This document shows, piece by piece, positions 8,811-18,117 of a DNA stretch of 64,000 nt. Source of the DNA: Candidatus Corynebacterium faecigallinarum (GTDB lineage: Bacteria > Actinomycetota > Actinomycetes > Mycobacteriales > Mycobacteriaceae); assembly GCA_019120175.1 (NCBI GenBank), contig DWVP01000013.1, forward strand, positions 22,068-86,067, given 5' to 3'. A program made the translations under genes and the position numbers. The notes below the pieces were generated by a model. That model worked only from the letters and a program-made list of their open reading frames with translations, did no database searches and was not told where the DNA came from. Every line of letters starts with the position of its first letter. The stretch's first letter is position 1.

Positions 8811-9578
8811 ATGTCGTCGATGGCATCGATGCCCGCACTGCCGGAAGACTCCGGAACCCCTGGCCAGTCGGCCATGGGGTCGCCCGCCCGTGCGGGCAGG
8901 GTATTGCCGACCTCGTCGATCGGGGACGTGCTCAAGCAGCTGCAGGTTGATTTCCCTGATGTCTCGGTCTCCAAGATCCGTTTCCTGGAGTCCGAGGGGC
9001 TGATCACCCCGCAGCGCAGCAAGTCGGGTTACCGGCGGTTCTCCCCGGAGGACATCTCCCGGCTGCGCTACATCCTGGCCAACCAGCGTGACAGCTTCCT
9101 GCCGCTGAAGGTCATCAAGGAGCAGCTGGAGGCCATGGACTCCGGCAAGGTCACTCCGGTGGACTCCCGCCGTTCGGTGGCCGGCACGGTCACCCCCGAC
9201 CAGTTCCGACAGGCGACGGTCCGCAGGCTGACCCGCACGGACATCTGTTCCCAGGCCGGGGTGGACGAGGCCTTCGTGGCCTCGCTGGTGAAGATGGGGA
9301 TGATCACCCCTGACGCCGCCGGGTTCTTCTCGGTCGACGATGTCGATGTGGCACGCATCGCCTCGCGGATCGGGGAGTACGGTATCGACAACCGTCACCT
9401 CAAGACCCTGGTCACGCAGGCGCAGCGCCAGAGTGACCTGGTCAACCGGGTTGCCGAGCCGGTGGCGCATGGTCGGGACGAGAACGCCCGGGAGCGTTCC
9501 GCCGAGCTGAGCCGTGAGATCTCGGCGTTGGTGGTCTCGCTGCATGCGGCGTTGATCAAGGGGAACCTGCCGCGCTGA
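8811..9578 (+). CDS. ftsR: MerR-type transcriptional regulator FtsR
   Basis: This 255-aa regulator has a disordered N-terminus (about 35 residues) and a MerR-type winged helix-turn-helix (TSSIGDVLKQL, KIRFLESEGLI, GYRRFSPEDI). A C-terminal region probably mediates dimerisation. It is the orthologue by position of C. glutamicum FtsR, an activator of ftsZ. It starts 9 bp after odhI. There are two nearby ATGs at its 5' end (8811 and 8820), so the exact N-terminus is uncertain. No metal-binding cysteines typical of MerR itself are present. Confidence 0.85.
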   Translation: MSSMASMPALPEDSGTPGQSAMGSPARAGRVLPTSSIGDVLKQLQVDFPDVSVSKIRFLESEGLITPQRSKSGYRRFSPEDISRLRYILANQRDSFLPLKVIKEQLEAMDSGKVTPVDSRRSVAGTVTPDQFRQATVRRLTRTDICSQAGVDEAFVASLVKMGMITPDAAGFFSVDDVDVARIASRIGEYGIDNRHLKTLVTQAQRQSDLVNRVAEPVAHGRDENARERSAELSREISALVVSLHAALIKGNLPR

Positions 9579-9627
9579 GCCTGGGGGACTGCTGGCGCGG
9601 TCGTGGGGGAATTTTCTTGTGCTACTG

Positions 9628-9744
9628 AACGACACGCGTGTTGTTACAGGTGTGTCGTGTGACGATTGGTGTTAAAGTAACCCTCGACCTCAAGTTGAGA
9701 GTTAGACGCGGCGGGGTTGACTCCACGCCGAAGCCGTCTACTGT
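9628..9744 (+). promoter_or_regulatory. promoter and MerR-type operator region
   Basis: A near-perfect 18-bp palindrome (AACGACACGCGTGTTGTT) lies at 9628-9645. A dyad CTCAA-G-TTGAG at 9689-9699 resembles a MerR-family operator core. A promoter can be proposed from TTGACT (9717-9722), a 16-bp spacer and TACTGT (9739-9744), giving a leader of about 50 nt. Either adjacent MerR protein could bind here; that assignment is inference. Confidence 0.45.
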
Positions 9745-9799
9745 TGACATCAGTTGAATGACAGGCGTGCGTGCAGGTGCGCCAGGTACAGGAGAACCC

Positions 9800-10405
9800 A
9801 TGGAGCGCATCGACTCCCGGCAGAACGCCGAGTCCGCGTCAGACGCCGACTTCGCGACGCAGACGCCCCAGCAGGACGCACTGTTCGAGGTGGACGGCCC
9901 CGACCAGGAAGTCGGCTACCGTGTCACCATCGCCTGCCAGGTCGCCGGCATCACCTACCGCCAGCTGGACTATTGGGCACGCACCAAGCTGGTGCAGCCC
10001 TCCATCCGCACCGCTCACGGCTCCGGTACCCAGCGCCTGTACTCCTTCCGTGACATCCTGGTGCTCAAGATCGTCAAGGGACTGCTGGACACCGGCATCT
10101 CCCTGCAGAACATCCGTCGGGCCGTGGACAAGCTCGGCAACCTCGGTGTAGACGATCTCGCCGGAATCACCCTGGTCTCCGACGGCAAGACCGTCTACGA
10201 GTGCCGTTCGCCCGAGGAGGTCATCGACCTGCTCGCCGGTGGACAGGGCGTCTTCGGCATCGCCGTCCCGGGCCTGATGAAGGAACTCAGCGGTACCATC
10301 ACCGCCTTCCCGTCGGAGCCTGCCCAGGCTCCTGAGGACGCCGAGCCGGTCGTAAACTCCGCCGGCGACGAGCTGGCCGCACGCCGCCGTCGCAAGTCCT
10401 CCTAG
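9800..10405 (+). CDS. MerR-type transcriptional regulator (Rv1828-like)
   Basis: The 201-aa protein carries a MerR winged helix (YRVTIACQVAGITYRQLDYW, GSGTQRLYSFRDI) with a long acidic N-terminus, and matches the actinobacterial Rv1828 family. The C-terminal part (about residues 105-160) would be the effector or dimerisation domain; no cysteine cluster is present. The ATG at 9800 is chosen over an in-frame ATG at 9758 because CAGGAG lies 5 nt before it. It may be autoregulated from the dyads upstream. It sits 4 bp from a convergent minus-strand gene. Confidence 0.85.
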   Translation: MERIDSRQNAESASDADFATQTPQQDALFEVDGPDQEVGYRVTIACQVAGITYRQLDYWARTKLVQPSIRTAHGSGTQRLYSFRDILVLKIVKGLLDTGISLQNIRRAVDKLGNLGVDDLAGITLVSDGKTVYECRSPEEVIDLLAGGQGVFGIAVPGLMKELSGTITAFPSEPAQAPEDAEPVVNSAGDELAARRRRKSS

Positions 10406-10409
10406 CCGC

Positions 10410-11237
10410 TCAGTCCAGTCCCGCGTACCTCGCCAGTCGAGGTGACGCGGGTTCCGGCGTGACATCCTCCCCGTCCTGCTCCGGGGTGGACACGGCAAGG
10501 AAATCAGCGGCAATACGCGCATCGGTCTCGTCGACAGAGGGGGACGATCCGAACGCGACCAGGGGGAACTGGACCTCTCCGACCGTGTTGCCGTCGGCGA
10601 ATGCGGCCGAGCTATAGAACGGCAGCCTGTCATTCTCGGCCTGCTGCAGTGTGATGCGCTCATGTGCGGATCGTCCGACTGATGCGCCCACCGCGTCGAC
10701 CGCCGGGTCGTCGTCGGGAACCGCGGCGATAGCCGCCAACACCGAGACCATGTTCTCCGGACCGATCGGCACTGCAGCCGCCCCTGGTGCCGCATCGGCC
10801 CCGTCAGGCACCACGTGCACCAGGTCGTCGGTACCGACGATCGGTACCCTGCCAGGGGCACCGGACAGATCAGGGATGAAACCGGTACCAGCTGGGATCC
10901 ACACCGGGGCGACCCCAGGCATACCCTCACGGTAGGCACGCACCGCATCCGCGGTCGGCCGGACCTCGTAGGTGGCGGTGATGCATCGGTCGCGCACGAC
11001 AGGGGAAGCCTCGTTGTAGTCGTCGACCAGCTGTTCTGCGATCTCCGCAGCCGCCGGATCCACCCAGACCAGCAACTCCTGGTCGCCGTTTATGCATTCG
11101 GCGGTGGTGGAGTCCTCGTCGTCGCCGGAGATGACCGTCCACGCCACCACCACGGCTGCAATGAGAAGGGCCGCCAACACGACCCAGATCCACGCGGCGA
11201 GACGGGTGGGGGAATCAGTGGCTGCGTGTCGTGACAT
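10410..11237 (-). CDS. membrane-anchored protein, solute-binding-like, function unknown
   Basis: The 275-aa protein has a short basic N-terminus, one membrane segment (about residues 14-36) and an extracellular domain. Segments such as LLVWVDPAAAEIAEQLVDDYN and PVWIPAGTGFIPDL recall periplasmic solute-binding proteins of the extracellular type 1/11 fold, but no ligand can be inferred. AAGGAG precedes the ATG at 11237, favouring it over the upstream start at 11255. Its 5' end overlaps the end of the upstream glycosylase gene by 23 bp, implying coupled expression. A VWA-like or substrate-binding role cannot be told apart by eye. Confidence 0.7.
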   Translation of the reverse strand: MSRHAATDSPTRLAAWIWVVLAALLIAAVVVAWTVISGDDEDSTTAECINGDQELLVWVDPAAAEIAEQLVDDYNEASPVVRDRCITATYEVRPTADAVRAYREGMPGVAPVWIPAGTGFIPDLSGAPGRVPIVGTDDLVHVVPDGADAAPGAAAVPIGPENMVSVLAAIAAVPDDDPAVDAVGASVGRSAHERITLQQAENDRLPFYSSAAFADGNTVGEVQFPLVAFGSSPSVDETDARIAADFLAVSTPEQDGEDVTPEPASPRLARYAGLD

Positions 11238-12225
11238 CGGCGGTCTCCTTGACAAGGGCGGAAGGGTGTCGTTGCAGATGAGGATAGCAATCCTCGATCA
11301 CCGAGATGATCCTTCCGCGAAGATCCCGGCCGCGGTCGGCGAAATCACGCTGCCGTCGGACGTATTCGGCCCGCCCTGCCGGGGTCTCCACCTGCACTGG
11401 TTCGAACCCCCAGTCCGCCAGATCGTAGGGACTGGCCTCCATGTCGGTCGCCCGGACATCGCAGGCCAGCCGGAAGGTGTCCAACCAGAGATCCCCGGGG
11501 ATCAGCGGGCCGAGCTTCGTCGCCCACTTGTAGAGGTCCATCGTGGCGTGCAGGCAGCCAGGCTGCTCCAGATCCACCTGGGACTCGCGGGTCGGAGCCA
11601 GGGAGTTTCGCGGGGCGGCGGGGGAGGTGAAGAACCGGTAGGCGTCGAAATGGGTGCAGCGCAGCCGGGATGACTCGACCACGGCATCGGTGGCGTCGCG
11701 GCCCAACCGGAGTCGTTCCGGGTGTCGTGGGGTATCGCGGTAGACCATCGCCCACTCGTGCATGCCGAAGCAGTTCATCTGGGCCGGACGGGCGGCGGTG
11801 GCGGTGAGTAGCCGGTGGATGTGCCTGACCGCCCGGCCCCGGGCGGTGGCGAAGGCCTCGGTGTCCAGTATGGCAACGGTGGTGCCGCTGGGGGCGTCGT
11901 ACTGGACACGGAAGTAGGACGGTCCGTTCAGGCCCGCGGGCAGGGGATCTCCGGCATTCCCGTCATTCCCGGCATCCATGGAATCGCTGTTCCTGCCCGT
12001 CGCAGCGCCGTCGAGAACCAGTGCAATGCCCGGTCCCGGACTCCATTTCCGCAGGGCAGACGGCTTCACGGGGTAGTAGGTGAACATGAAGTCCCACACC
12101 GGGTGACGCTCACCCCGCGACCGCCGCGCGCGGTGTGCGGCAGTGAGTGCGTCCACCGTTTCGACGTGGCTGCGTTGCTGGGCGCGCCACTCTTCGGCGC
12201 TGAGCACTGTCACCTGTCCCTCCAT
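11215..12225 (-). CDS. putative 3-methyladenine DNA glycosylase
   Basis: This 336-aa protein matches a family annotated as 3-methyladenine DNA glycosylase in corynebacteria and mycobacteria. Recognisable stretches are HPVWDFMFTYYPVKPSALR near the N-terminus and CLHATMDLYKWATKLGPL and DLWLDTFRLACDVRATDMEA toward the C-terminus. I cannot identify catalytic residues, so the enzymatic label rests on family annotation. The ATG at 12225 is supported by TAGGAT 7 nt before it, indicating its own leaderless promoter although it also trails the CNNM genes. Its 3' end overlaps the next gene by 23 bp. Confidence 0.7.
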   Translation of the reverse strand: MEGQVTVLSAEEWRAQQRSHVETVDALTAAHRARRSRGERHPVWDFMFTYYPVKPSALRKWSPGPGIALVLDGAATGRNSDSMDAGNDGNAGDPLPAGLNGPSYFRVQYDAPSGTTVAILDTEAFATARGRAVRHIHRLLTATAARPAQMNCFGMHEWAMVYRDTPRHPERLRLGRDATDAVVESSRLRCTHFDAYRFFTSPAAPRNSLAPTRESQVDLEQPGCLHATMDLYKWATKLGPLIPGDLWLDTFRLACDVRATDMEASPYDLADWGFEPVQVETPAGRAEYVRRQRDFADRGRDLRGRIISVIEDCYPHLQRHPSALVKETADVTTRSH

Positions 12226-12260
12226 GCGTTGAATCCTACGCCCGGGCACCTGCCCGACCA

Positions 12261-13316
12261 TCAGTCGTCGTGGGTCCAGTCGCGCACGGTGCCGACCAGT
12301 TCCTCGATGACATCCTCCAGTGTGATCACACCGACGATCTGCCCGTCGTGGAAGACCTCGGCCATGTGTGAACCGGTGCGACGGAGCTGGATCATCGCCT
12401 GGTCGAAGTTCGCTCCACCCTCGACGGTGATCAACGTCCGGACGTCCTCCGGATCCAGCAGCTGATCCCGGCCGGTCGCCGGGTCGAGCAGGTTGTCCAG
12501 TACGTCCTTGACGTGGACGTAGCCGAGGTAGGCCCCGTCGGCCCCGGTCACCGGGAAGCGGGAGTACCCGGTCTCGGACACCGCGTCCTCCACCTGGCCC
12601 ACGGTGATTCCCTTGGGGCCCATCGCGAGGGTGTGTACCTGGTCGGAGGGGATCAGCACCTCGCGGAGCGTGCGCTTCGACGAGTCGAGGGCCTTCGACA
12701 GTCGGGTGGCTTCCGCCTGGTCGATCAGACCCTCCGACCGGGACTCGGAGATCATCTCGGCGAGCTCGGTCGGGGACACGGTGGAGTCGAGCTCATCACG
12801 CTGCTCCACACCGAAGGCATGCAGCGTGATGCGGGCGATCCAGTTCAGGAACACCATGATCGGGTGGGCCAGCTTGCAGAACAACAGGTGCGGGGTGACG
12901 AGAATTGTCGCCACCTTCTCCGGACCTGCCAGCGCAATGTTCTTCGGCACCATTTCGCCGAGGATGATGTGCAGGATCGTCACTATCAGCAGGGAGATCG
13001 CGAATGACACCGGGTGCAGCAGGTCGTCCGGCATCCCCATGGCGTGGAAGGGCGCCTCGATGAGGTGCGCGATTGCCGGTTCGCCGACCTTACCCAGCAG
13101 CACCGATGCCACGGTGATGCCGAACTGGGCGCCGGCCAGCATGATCGTGAGGTGTTCCATGGCGTAGAGCACCTTGGGTGCGCGCCGATTTCCCGCTGCG
13201 GCGAGGTTCTCCACGCGGTCACGGCGCGAGGAGATCAGCGAGAACTCGACCCCGACGAAGAAGGCGTTGAGCGCGAGCAGGAACACGGCGAAGAGGATTG
13301 CCCAGAGGTCACCCAC
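12261..13316 (-). CDS. CNNM/DUF21 membrane protein with CBS domains
   Basis: A 351-aa protein with an N-terminal DUF21 membrane domain of about four segments (FAVFLLALNAFFVGVEFSL; GEMVPKNIAL is a family hallmark) and a cytoplasmic CBS pair. Related proteins are implicated in Mg2+ or Co2+ handling and are often mislabelled hemolysins. Unlike its neighbour it ends soon after the CBS pair and lacks the CorC/HlyC C-terminal domain. GTG at 13316 has GGAGG 8 nt upstream and is preferred over GTG at 13325. It overlaps the upstream paralogue, so the two are probably co-translated and may form a heteromer. Confidence 0.85.
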   Translation of the reverse strand: MGDLWAILFAVFLLALNAFFVGVEFSLISSRRDRVENLAAAGNRRAPKVLYAMEHLTIMLAGAQFGITVASVLLGKVGEPAIAHLIEAPFHAMGMPDDLLHPVSFAISLLIVTILHIILGEMVPKNIALAGPEKVATILVTPHLLFCKLAHPIMVFLNWIARITLHAFGVEQRDELDSTVSPTELAEMISESRSEGLIDQAEATRLSKALDSSKRTLREVLIPSDQVHTLAMGPKGITVGQVEDAVSETGYSRFPVTGADGAYLGYVHVKDVLDNLLDPATGRDQLLDPEDVRTLITVEGGANFDQAMIQLRRTGSHMAEVFHDGQIVGVITLEDVIEELVGTVRDWTHDD

Positions 13317-14709
13317 GGTGGTCACCTCCCTCGGTATCGGCGGTATCAGGTTCGGTCACCGGGCGCAAGGTCACCTTGTCGACCCGCCGGTTGTCCATGG
13401 AATCCACGATGGCCTCCCACCGCACCGGGGTGTCGGCGGTCAGCACGTCGATGGCCTCGCGGGTGGTGCTTGCCGGCAACAGGATGGTGTCACCCTCGGC
13501 CGGGATACGTCCGAGGGTGGACATCACCAGCCCACCGAGCGTTTCATAGGGGCCGTCCGGCGGAATGTAGCCGCAGGCGTCCTCCAGCTCATCGCAGCGA
13601 ACCAACCCGGAGATCTCCCACAGCTGCCCGCGACGACGGACCTCGGTGTCCTCGTCACGGTTGTCGTGCTCGTCCCAGACCTCGCCGAGGATCTCCTCGA
13701 CGACATCCTCGATGGACACGATGCCAGCGGTGCCGCCATACTCGTCGGCGACCAGCACCAGCTGGGAGCCCGCCGACCGCACCAGGTCGAGCACCGCGTC
13801 GCCGCCCAGGCTGGTCGGCACGGTCGGTACCGTCCGGGCTAGGGTGCGTACCGGTGTGGTCGCACGCTCTGCCGCAGGGATGGTCAGGGCGTCCTTGACG
13901 TGGACCACCCCGACCGTCTCATCGAGATCACCGTTGACCACTGGGAAACGCGAATGCCCGGACTCGTGGGCCTCGCGGATCAGGTCCAGGGCGGTGTCGG
14001 TGGTCTCCAGCGTGACGACGGTGGACCGCGGGGTCATCACGTCCTCGGCGGTGGCATCGCCGAACCGCAGGGAGCGGTCCAGGATGCGCACCTTCGAGGA
14101 GCTGAACCCCGCGGAGCCCGAGGAGTGCCGGACCAGGGCGGAGAGCTCCTGGGGTGAACGGGCCGAGGCCAGCTCATCGGCAGGTTCGATGCCCAAGCGC
14201 CGGACGATGAAGTTCGCCGTCCCGTTGAGCGTCTGGATGAACCAGTGGAAGGCCTTGTTGAACAGCCACACCGGCCGGGTGAGCACACGGGCGACTCCCA
14301 GCGGGTTGCTGATTGCCAGATTCTTCGGCACGAGCTCGCCGAAGACCATGGACAGCACGGTGGCGATGATCAGGCTGAGGATCAACGCGACCGTGCCGGA
14401 GGCTGATTCGCTCAGTCCCACCAACTCCAGCACCGGGGTGAAGAACCTCGCCAGGATGGGTTCGGCGAGGTAGCCGGTGGCCAGGGTGGTCAGGGTGATG
14501 CCGAGCTGCATGCCGGAGAGCATGAAACTCAGGTTGCCGTGGGCACGCTTTACCATGCGGGAGGCGGCGTCGCCACGCTCGGCGACGTCCTTCTCGATGG
14601 TCGAGCGTTCCAGGCTGGTCGTAGCGAACTCCACGGCGACGAACAGCCCGGTGCCGGCGGTCAACAGCACGAAGCCGAGGAGGCCGAGGATGCTGAGCAG
14701 GATGTCCAT
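13309..14709 (-). CDS. CNNM/CorC-type membrane protein (DUF21, CBS, CorC_HlyC)
   Basis: The 466-aa protein has an N-terminal DUF21 membrane domain (about residues 1-190, with GELVPKNLAIS), a CBS pair containing VMTPRSTVV and ADEYGGTAGIVSIEDVVEEILGE, and a C-terminal CorC_HlyC domain (about residues 350-440). The family is linked to divalent cation efflux or regulation. It begins 21 bp after the helicase gene and overlaps the second CNNM gene, consistent with a paired transporter. No clear Shine-Dalgarno precedes the ATG. Function beyond metal homeostasis is inference. Confidence 0.87.
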   Translation of the reverse strand: MDILLSILGLLGFVLLTAGTGLFVAVEFATTSLERSTIEKDVAERGDAASRMVKRAHGNLSFMLSGMQLGITLTTLATGYLAEPILARFFTPVLELVGLSESASGTVALILSLIIATVLSMVFGELVPKNLAISNPLGVARVLTRPVWLFNKAFHWFIQTLNGTANFIVRRLGIEPADELASARSPQELSALVRHSSGSAGFSSSKVRILDRSLRFGDATAEDVMTPRSTVVTLETTDTALDLIREAHESGHSRFPVVNGDLDETVGVVHVKDALTIPAAERATTPVRTLARTVPTVPTSLGGDAVLDLVRSAGSQLVLVADEYGGTAGIVSIEDVVEEILGEVWDEHDNRDEDTEVRRRGQLWEISGLVRCDELEDACGYIPPDGPYETLGGLVMSTLGRIPAEGDTILLPASTTREAIDVLTADTPVRWEAIVDSMDNRRVDKVTLRPVTEPDTADTEGGDHRG

Positions 14710-14730
14710 GGGAATCGTCGATCCGTCTGG

Positions 14731-16443
14731 TTACCGGTGCAGTCCGAGTTCGCCGAGGTAGGCGGTGATGCCGTGCTTGTCGAGTACCCACTCGGTCGGG
14801 GTGACCCCGGCCTTGCGCATCATCTGTTCGGTGTCTCGCCGGGTGTCGGCGGTGGTCAGGGTCAGGACGGTGCCGGACTCTCCACCACGGGCGGTGCGTC
14901 CGGCACGGTGCACGTAGGCCTTGTGCTCGGCCGGCGGGTCGATGTGGACCACCAGGTCGACGCCCTTGATGTCGATACCGCGGGCGGCGATGTCGGTGGC
15001 GACCAGGACGGTGGCCTTGCCGGTCGAGAACTCGTCGACCGCACGGGTCCGGGCACCCTGGCCCTTGTTGCCGTGCAGACCGACGGCTGGTGTGCCGTCA
15101 CGCACGAGTTTCTTCACCTGACGGTCGACGGTGTGTTTGGTGCGCATGAACATGATCGTGCGGGTGGATGCCCGGCCGAGCTGCAGGACGACGTCGTTGC
15201 GGGCCGGTTTGTCCGCCACGACCCCGAGGAAGTGGTCCATGGTGTCGACCTTGGCCTTCACCTCACCGGTGGAGTGGGTGACAGGGTCGTTCATGTACTG
15301 CTTGACCAGGACGTTGATGTCACCGTCGAGGGTGGCGGAGAAGAACAGGTGCTGGGCGTCCTTCGGGACCCGGTTGATCAGTCGGCGCACCTGGGGGAGG
15401 AACCCCATGTCTGCCATTTGGTCGGCCTCGTCGAGGGTGAGGATCTCCACCGCGGAGAGGTCCAGTGCCTTCTGGTTGCACAGGTCCTCGGCGCGGCCCG
15501 GAGTGGCCACCAGGATGTCCACCGGCCGGGCCAGGGCACTGAGGTTGCGTTTGATGTTGACTCCGCCGACGACCTCGATGACGCGCTGTCCGACGGATTC
15601 GGCCAGCGGACGCAGTCGGCCCGCGACCTGCTGGGCGAGCTCACGGGTCGGGACCATGATCAACCCCCGCGGACGGTGGGTCGCCGAAGCACCGCCGGTA
15701 AGCCGGGTGATCACTGGCAGACCGAAGGTGAAGGTCTTGCCGGAGCCGGTGGGCCCACGGCCGAGGACGTCCCGGCCAGCCAGGGCATCGGGGATGGCGG
15801 CGGCCTGGATGGGGAAGGGGTGCTTGAGGCCCTGGGCGGTCAGTTCCTGGACCACCGGCACCGGCAGACCCATGTCGCCGAAGGTTGTCGAGGTGTCGAC
15901 ACCGGCCGGGACACCGGCTGTCGCACGACTGGCTGCGGTTGCTGCGGTGGCGGCCTTGGCCACCGCCGTGGCAGCAGGACGCTGGTTCTGCTGGCGCTGG
16001 TTGTTCTGGCGCTGGTTCTGCGGGCGGTTGCCCTGCTGACGCTGGCCCTGGCCGGAGCGTGAACGCTGGCGGTTGCCCTTGGCACCGCCGCCCTGTTGGC
16101 CGCCGCCGGACTTGGCACCGCCGGAGGGCGCGTTGCCGGACTGTGCGTTGCCCGTCTTCGGGCTACCCTTCACACTGCCTTTCGGGCTACCGCCGCGGGA
16201 GCCGCTGCCCCGGGAGCTGCCACCCACGACATCGACGCCGTTGGCGCGGCTGCCGCGGACGACCCGGCGGCGCTTGTTCTGGCCGCCCTGTCCGCCCTGA
16301 CCTGAGTGGCCGGAGCCGCCCTGGTTGCCGCGCCGACCTGAATTGTGGGAACTGCTGGAGCCACCGGAGGTGTTGGAACCGGACTGACCGGAGCCACGAC
16401 GGTCGGAACCACCGGACCGTCGGCTCTGAGAATGACCTGACAC
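14731..16443 (-). CDS. DEAD-box RNA helicase with long disordered N-terminus
   Basis: The 570-aa protein has a complete DEAD-box core: Q-motif (FGDMGLPVPVVQELT), Walker A GPTGSGKT (about residues 229-236), DEAD (about 337-340), SAT, ATDIAARGID and HRAGRTARGG. Preceding it are roughly 190 residues of Gly, Ser, Gln, Asn and Arg with RRXX-type patches, a low-complexity RNA-binding or phase-separating type of segment. Such tails usually sit at the C-terminus in bacterial helicases. The GTG start lies 3 nt past the gnd stop, so the gene is probably read from the gnd transcript. Role: RNA remodelling, targets unknown. Confidence 0.9.
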   Translation of the reverse strand: MSGHSQSRRSGGSDRRGSGQSGSNTSGGSSSSHNSGRRGNQGGSGHSGQGGQGGQNKRRRVVRGSRANGVDVVGGSSRGSGSRGGSPKGSVKGSPKTGNAQSGNAPSGGAKSGGGQQGGGAKGNRQRSRSGQGQRQQGNRPQNQRQNNQRQQNQRPAATAVAKAATAATAASRATAGVPAGVDTSTTFGDMGLPVPVVQELTAQGLKHPFPIQAAAIPDALAGRDVLGRGPTGSGKTFTFGLPVITRLTGGASATHRPRGLIMVPTRELAQQVAGRLRPLAESVGQRVIEVVGGVNIKRNLSALARPVDILVATPGRAEDLCNQKALDLSAVEILTLDEADQMADMGFLPQVRRLINRVPKDAQHLFFSATLDGDINVLVKQYMNDPVTHSTGEVKAKVDTMDHFLGVVADKPARNDVVLQLGRASTRTIMFMRTKHTVDRQVKKLVRDGTPAVGLHGNKGQGARTRAVDEFSTGKATVLVATDIAARGIDIKGVDLVVHIDPPAEHKAYVHRAGRTARGGESGTVLTLTTADTRRDTEQMMRKAGVTPTEWVLDKHGITAYLGELGLHR

Positions 16444-16446
16444 GGG

Positions 16447-17895
16447 TTAGGATTCCACCTCGCCGCGGTCGCCGGACCAGAGGGTGTGGAAGTGACCATC
16501 ACGGTCGGTCCGCTCATAGGTGTGGGCGCCGAAGAAGTCACGCTGGCCCTGGATTAGGGCAGCGGGAAGGCGCTCGGCGCGCAGTGAGTCGTAGTAGGAC
16601 AGCGAGGAGGCGAACACCGGGATGGGCAGGCCGAGCTGGGTCGAGGCGACGACCACGCGGCGCCAGGAATCCACCAGGTCTTCGACCTCGCCCTTGAAGT
16701 AGGGGTCGAGCAGCAGGGACTGGACGTCCGGGTCGGTGTTGTAGGCGTCCACGATGCGGTTGAGGAACTTCGCCCGGATGATGCAGCCGCCGCGCCAGAT
16801 GGTGGCGAGGTCACGCGGGTCGACATTCCAGCCGTGCTCGGCAGAACCGGCCTTGATCTCGTCGAAGCCCTGCGCGTAGGCGACCAGCTTGGAGGCGTAG
16901 AGCGCACGGCGGACATCCTCGATGAAGTCCTCCTTCGACACCCCGAGGGCCTCCAGCGAGGTCAGCTCGCCCGACGGCAGGTTGCCGGTGGTGGCCGCAC
17001 GCTGGTCGCGGGCACCGGACAGGGCGCGGGCGAAGACGGCCTCACCGATGCCGGTGGTGGGGATGCCGAGGTCGAGGGCGGCCTTGACCGTCCACCGTCC
17101 GGTGCCCTTCTGCCCTGCGGCGTCGACGATGACGTCGATCAGCGGCTTTCCGGTGGACTCGTCGGTCTGGGAGAGCACCTCGGCGGTGATCTCGATCAGG
17201 TAGGAGTCCAGGTCGCCGGCGTTCCAGGTGCGGAAGATGTCCGCGATCTCAGCGGGTTCGATACCGGCGGCGTAGCGCAGCAGGTGGTAGGCCTCGCCGA
17301 TGACCTGCATATCGGCGTACTCGATGCCGTTGTGGACCATCTTGACGAAGTGGCCGGCACCGTCAGGGCCGATGTGGGTGCAGCAGGGGGTGCCGTCGAC
17401 CGTGGCGGAGATGTCCTCCAGCAGCGGGCCGAGCGACTCATAGGACTTCGCCGGGCCGCCGGGCATGATCGACGGGCCGTTCAGTGCGCCTTCCTCGCCA
17501 CCGGAGATGCCGGCGCCAACGAAGTGAAGATCGCGCCCGGCCATCTCGGCCTCACGACGGATCGTGTCGGTGTAGAGGGCGTTGCCGCCGTCGATGATGA
17601 TGTCGCCGGGCTCCATGGCATCGGCCAGCTGGCCGATGACCGTATCGGTGGCGGGGCCGGCCTGCACCATGATCAGGGCGCGGCGGGGGCGCTCCAGGGA
17701 GGCGACGAACTCCTCGATGGTGGCGGCGGGGACGAAGCTGCCGGTCTCGCCGAACTCGGCGACGAAGGCATCCGTTTTCGCAGGTGTGCGGTTGTACACG
17801 GCGACCGTGTGGCCGTGGCTGGCGAAGTTTCGGGCGATGTTGGAGCCCATCACTGCCAGGCCGACGACACCGATCTGAGCGGAGGAATCAGTCAT
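16447..17895 (-). CDS. gnd: 6-phosphogluconate dehydrogenase, decarboxylating
   Basis: The 482-aa enzyme converts 6-phosphogluconate to ribulose 5-phosphate and CO2 in the pentose phosphate pathway, supplying NADPH. The N-terminus carries the dinucleotide loop GLAVMGSNIARN and the NRT segment that reads the cofactor's 2'-phosphate. The catalytic region is GHFVKMVHNGIEY with the active-site lysine, and the C-terminal helices close the dimer. ATG at 17895 is chosen over longer in-frame starts because family homology begins there. It heads a minus-strand run (gnd, helicase, two CNNM genes) and is divergent from a thioesterase gene, as in C. glutamicum. Confidence 0.96.
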   Translation of the reverse strand: MTDSSAQIGVVGLAVMGSNIARNFASHGHTVAVYNRTPAKTDAFVAEFGETGSFVPAATIEEFVASLERPRRALIMVQAGPATDTVIGQLADAMEPGDIIIDGGNALYTDTIRREAEMAGRDLHFVGAGISGGEEGALNGPSIMPGGPAKSYESLGPLLEDISATVDGTPCCTHIGPDGAGHFVKMVHNGIEYADMQVIGEAYHLLRYAAGIEPAEIADIFRTWNAGDLDSYLIEITAEVLSQTDESTGKPLIDVIVDAAGQKGTGRWTVKAALDLGIPTTGIGEAVFARALSGARDQRAATTGNLPSGELTSLEALGVSKEDFIEDVRRALYASKLVAYAQGFDEIKAGSAEHGWNVDPRDLATIWRGGCIIRAKFLNRIVDAYNTDPDVQSLLLDPYFKGEVEDLVDSWRRVVVASTQLGLPIPVFASSLSYYDSLRAERLPAALIQGQRDFFGAHTYERTDRDGHFHTLWSGDRGEVES

Positions 17896-18117
17896 GGTCC
17901 CACATACTACCGCCCCCCGCCGACCACCACCGTCGATGCCTACCGCAGACCCACCGCAGGCAGCTGAGACAGCTGCACCGGTGGCGGCGTTCAGACCCCC
18001 GGCGATCGAGATCGACGATAGACTCACGGCAGGACGCGGCCGCCGGACAACCCAGCGGCCCGCACCGTCCCACCGATGACCCCACCGACGACAACTGAGA
18101 AATAAAGGACCCCGACT

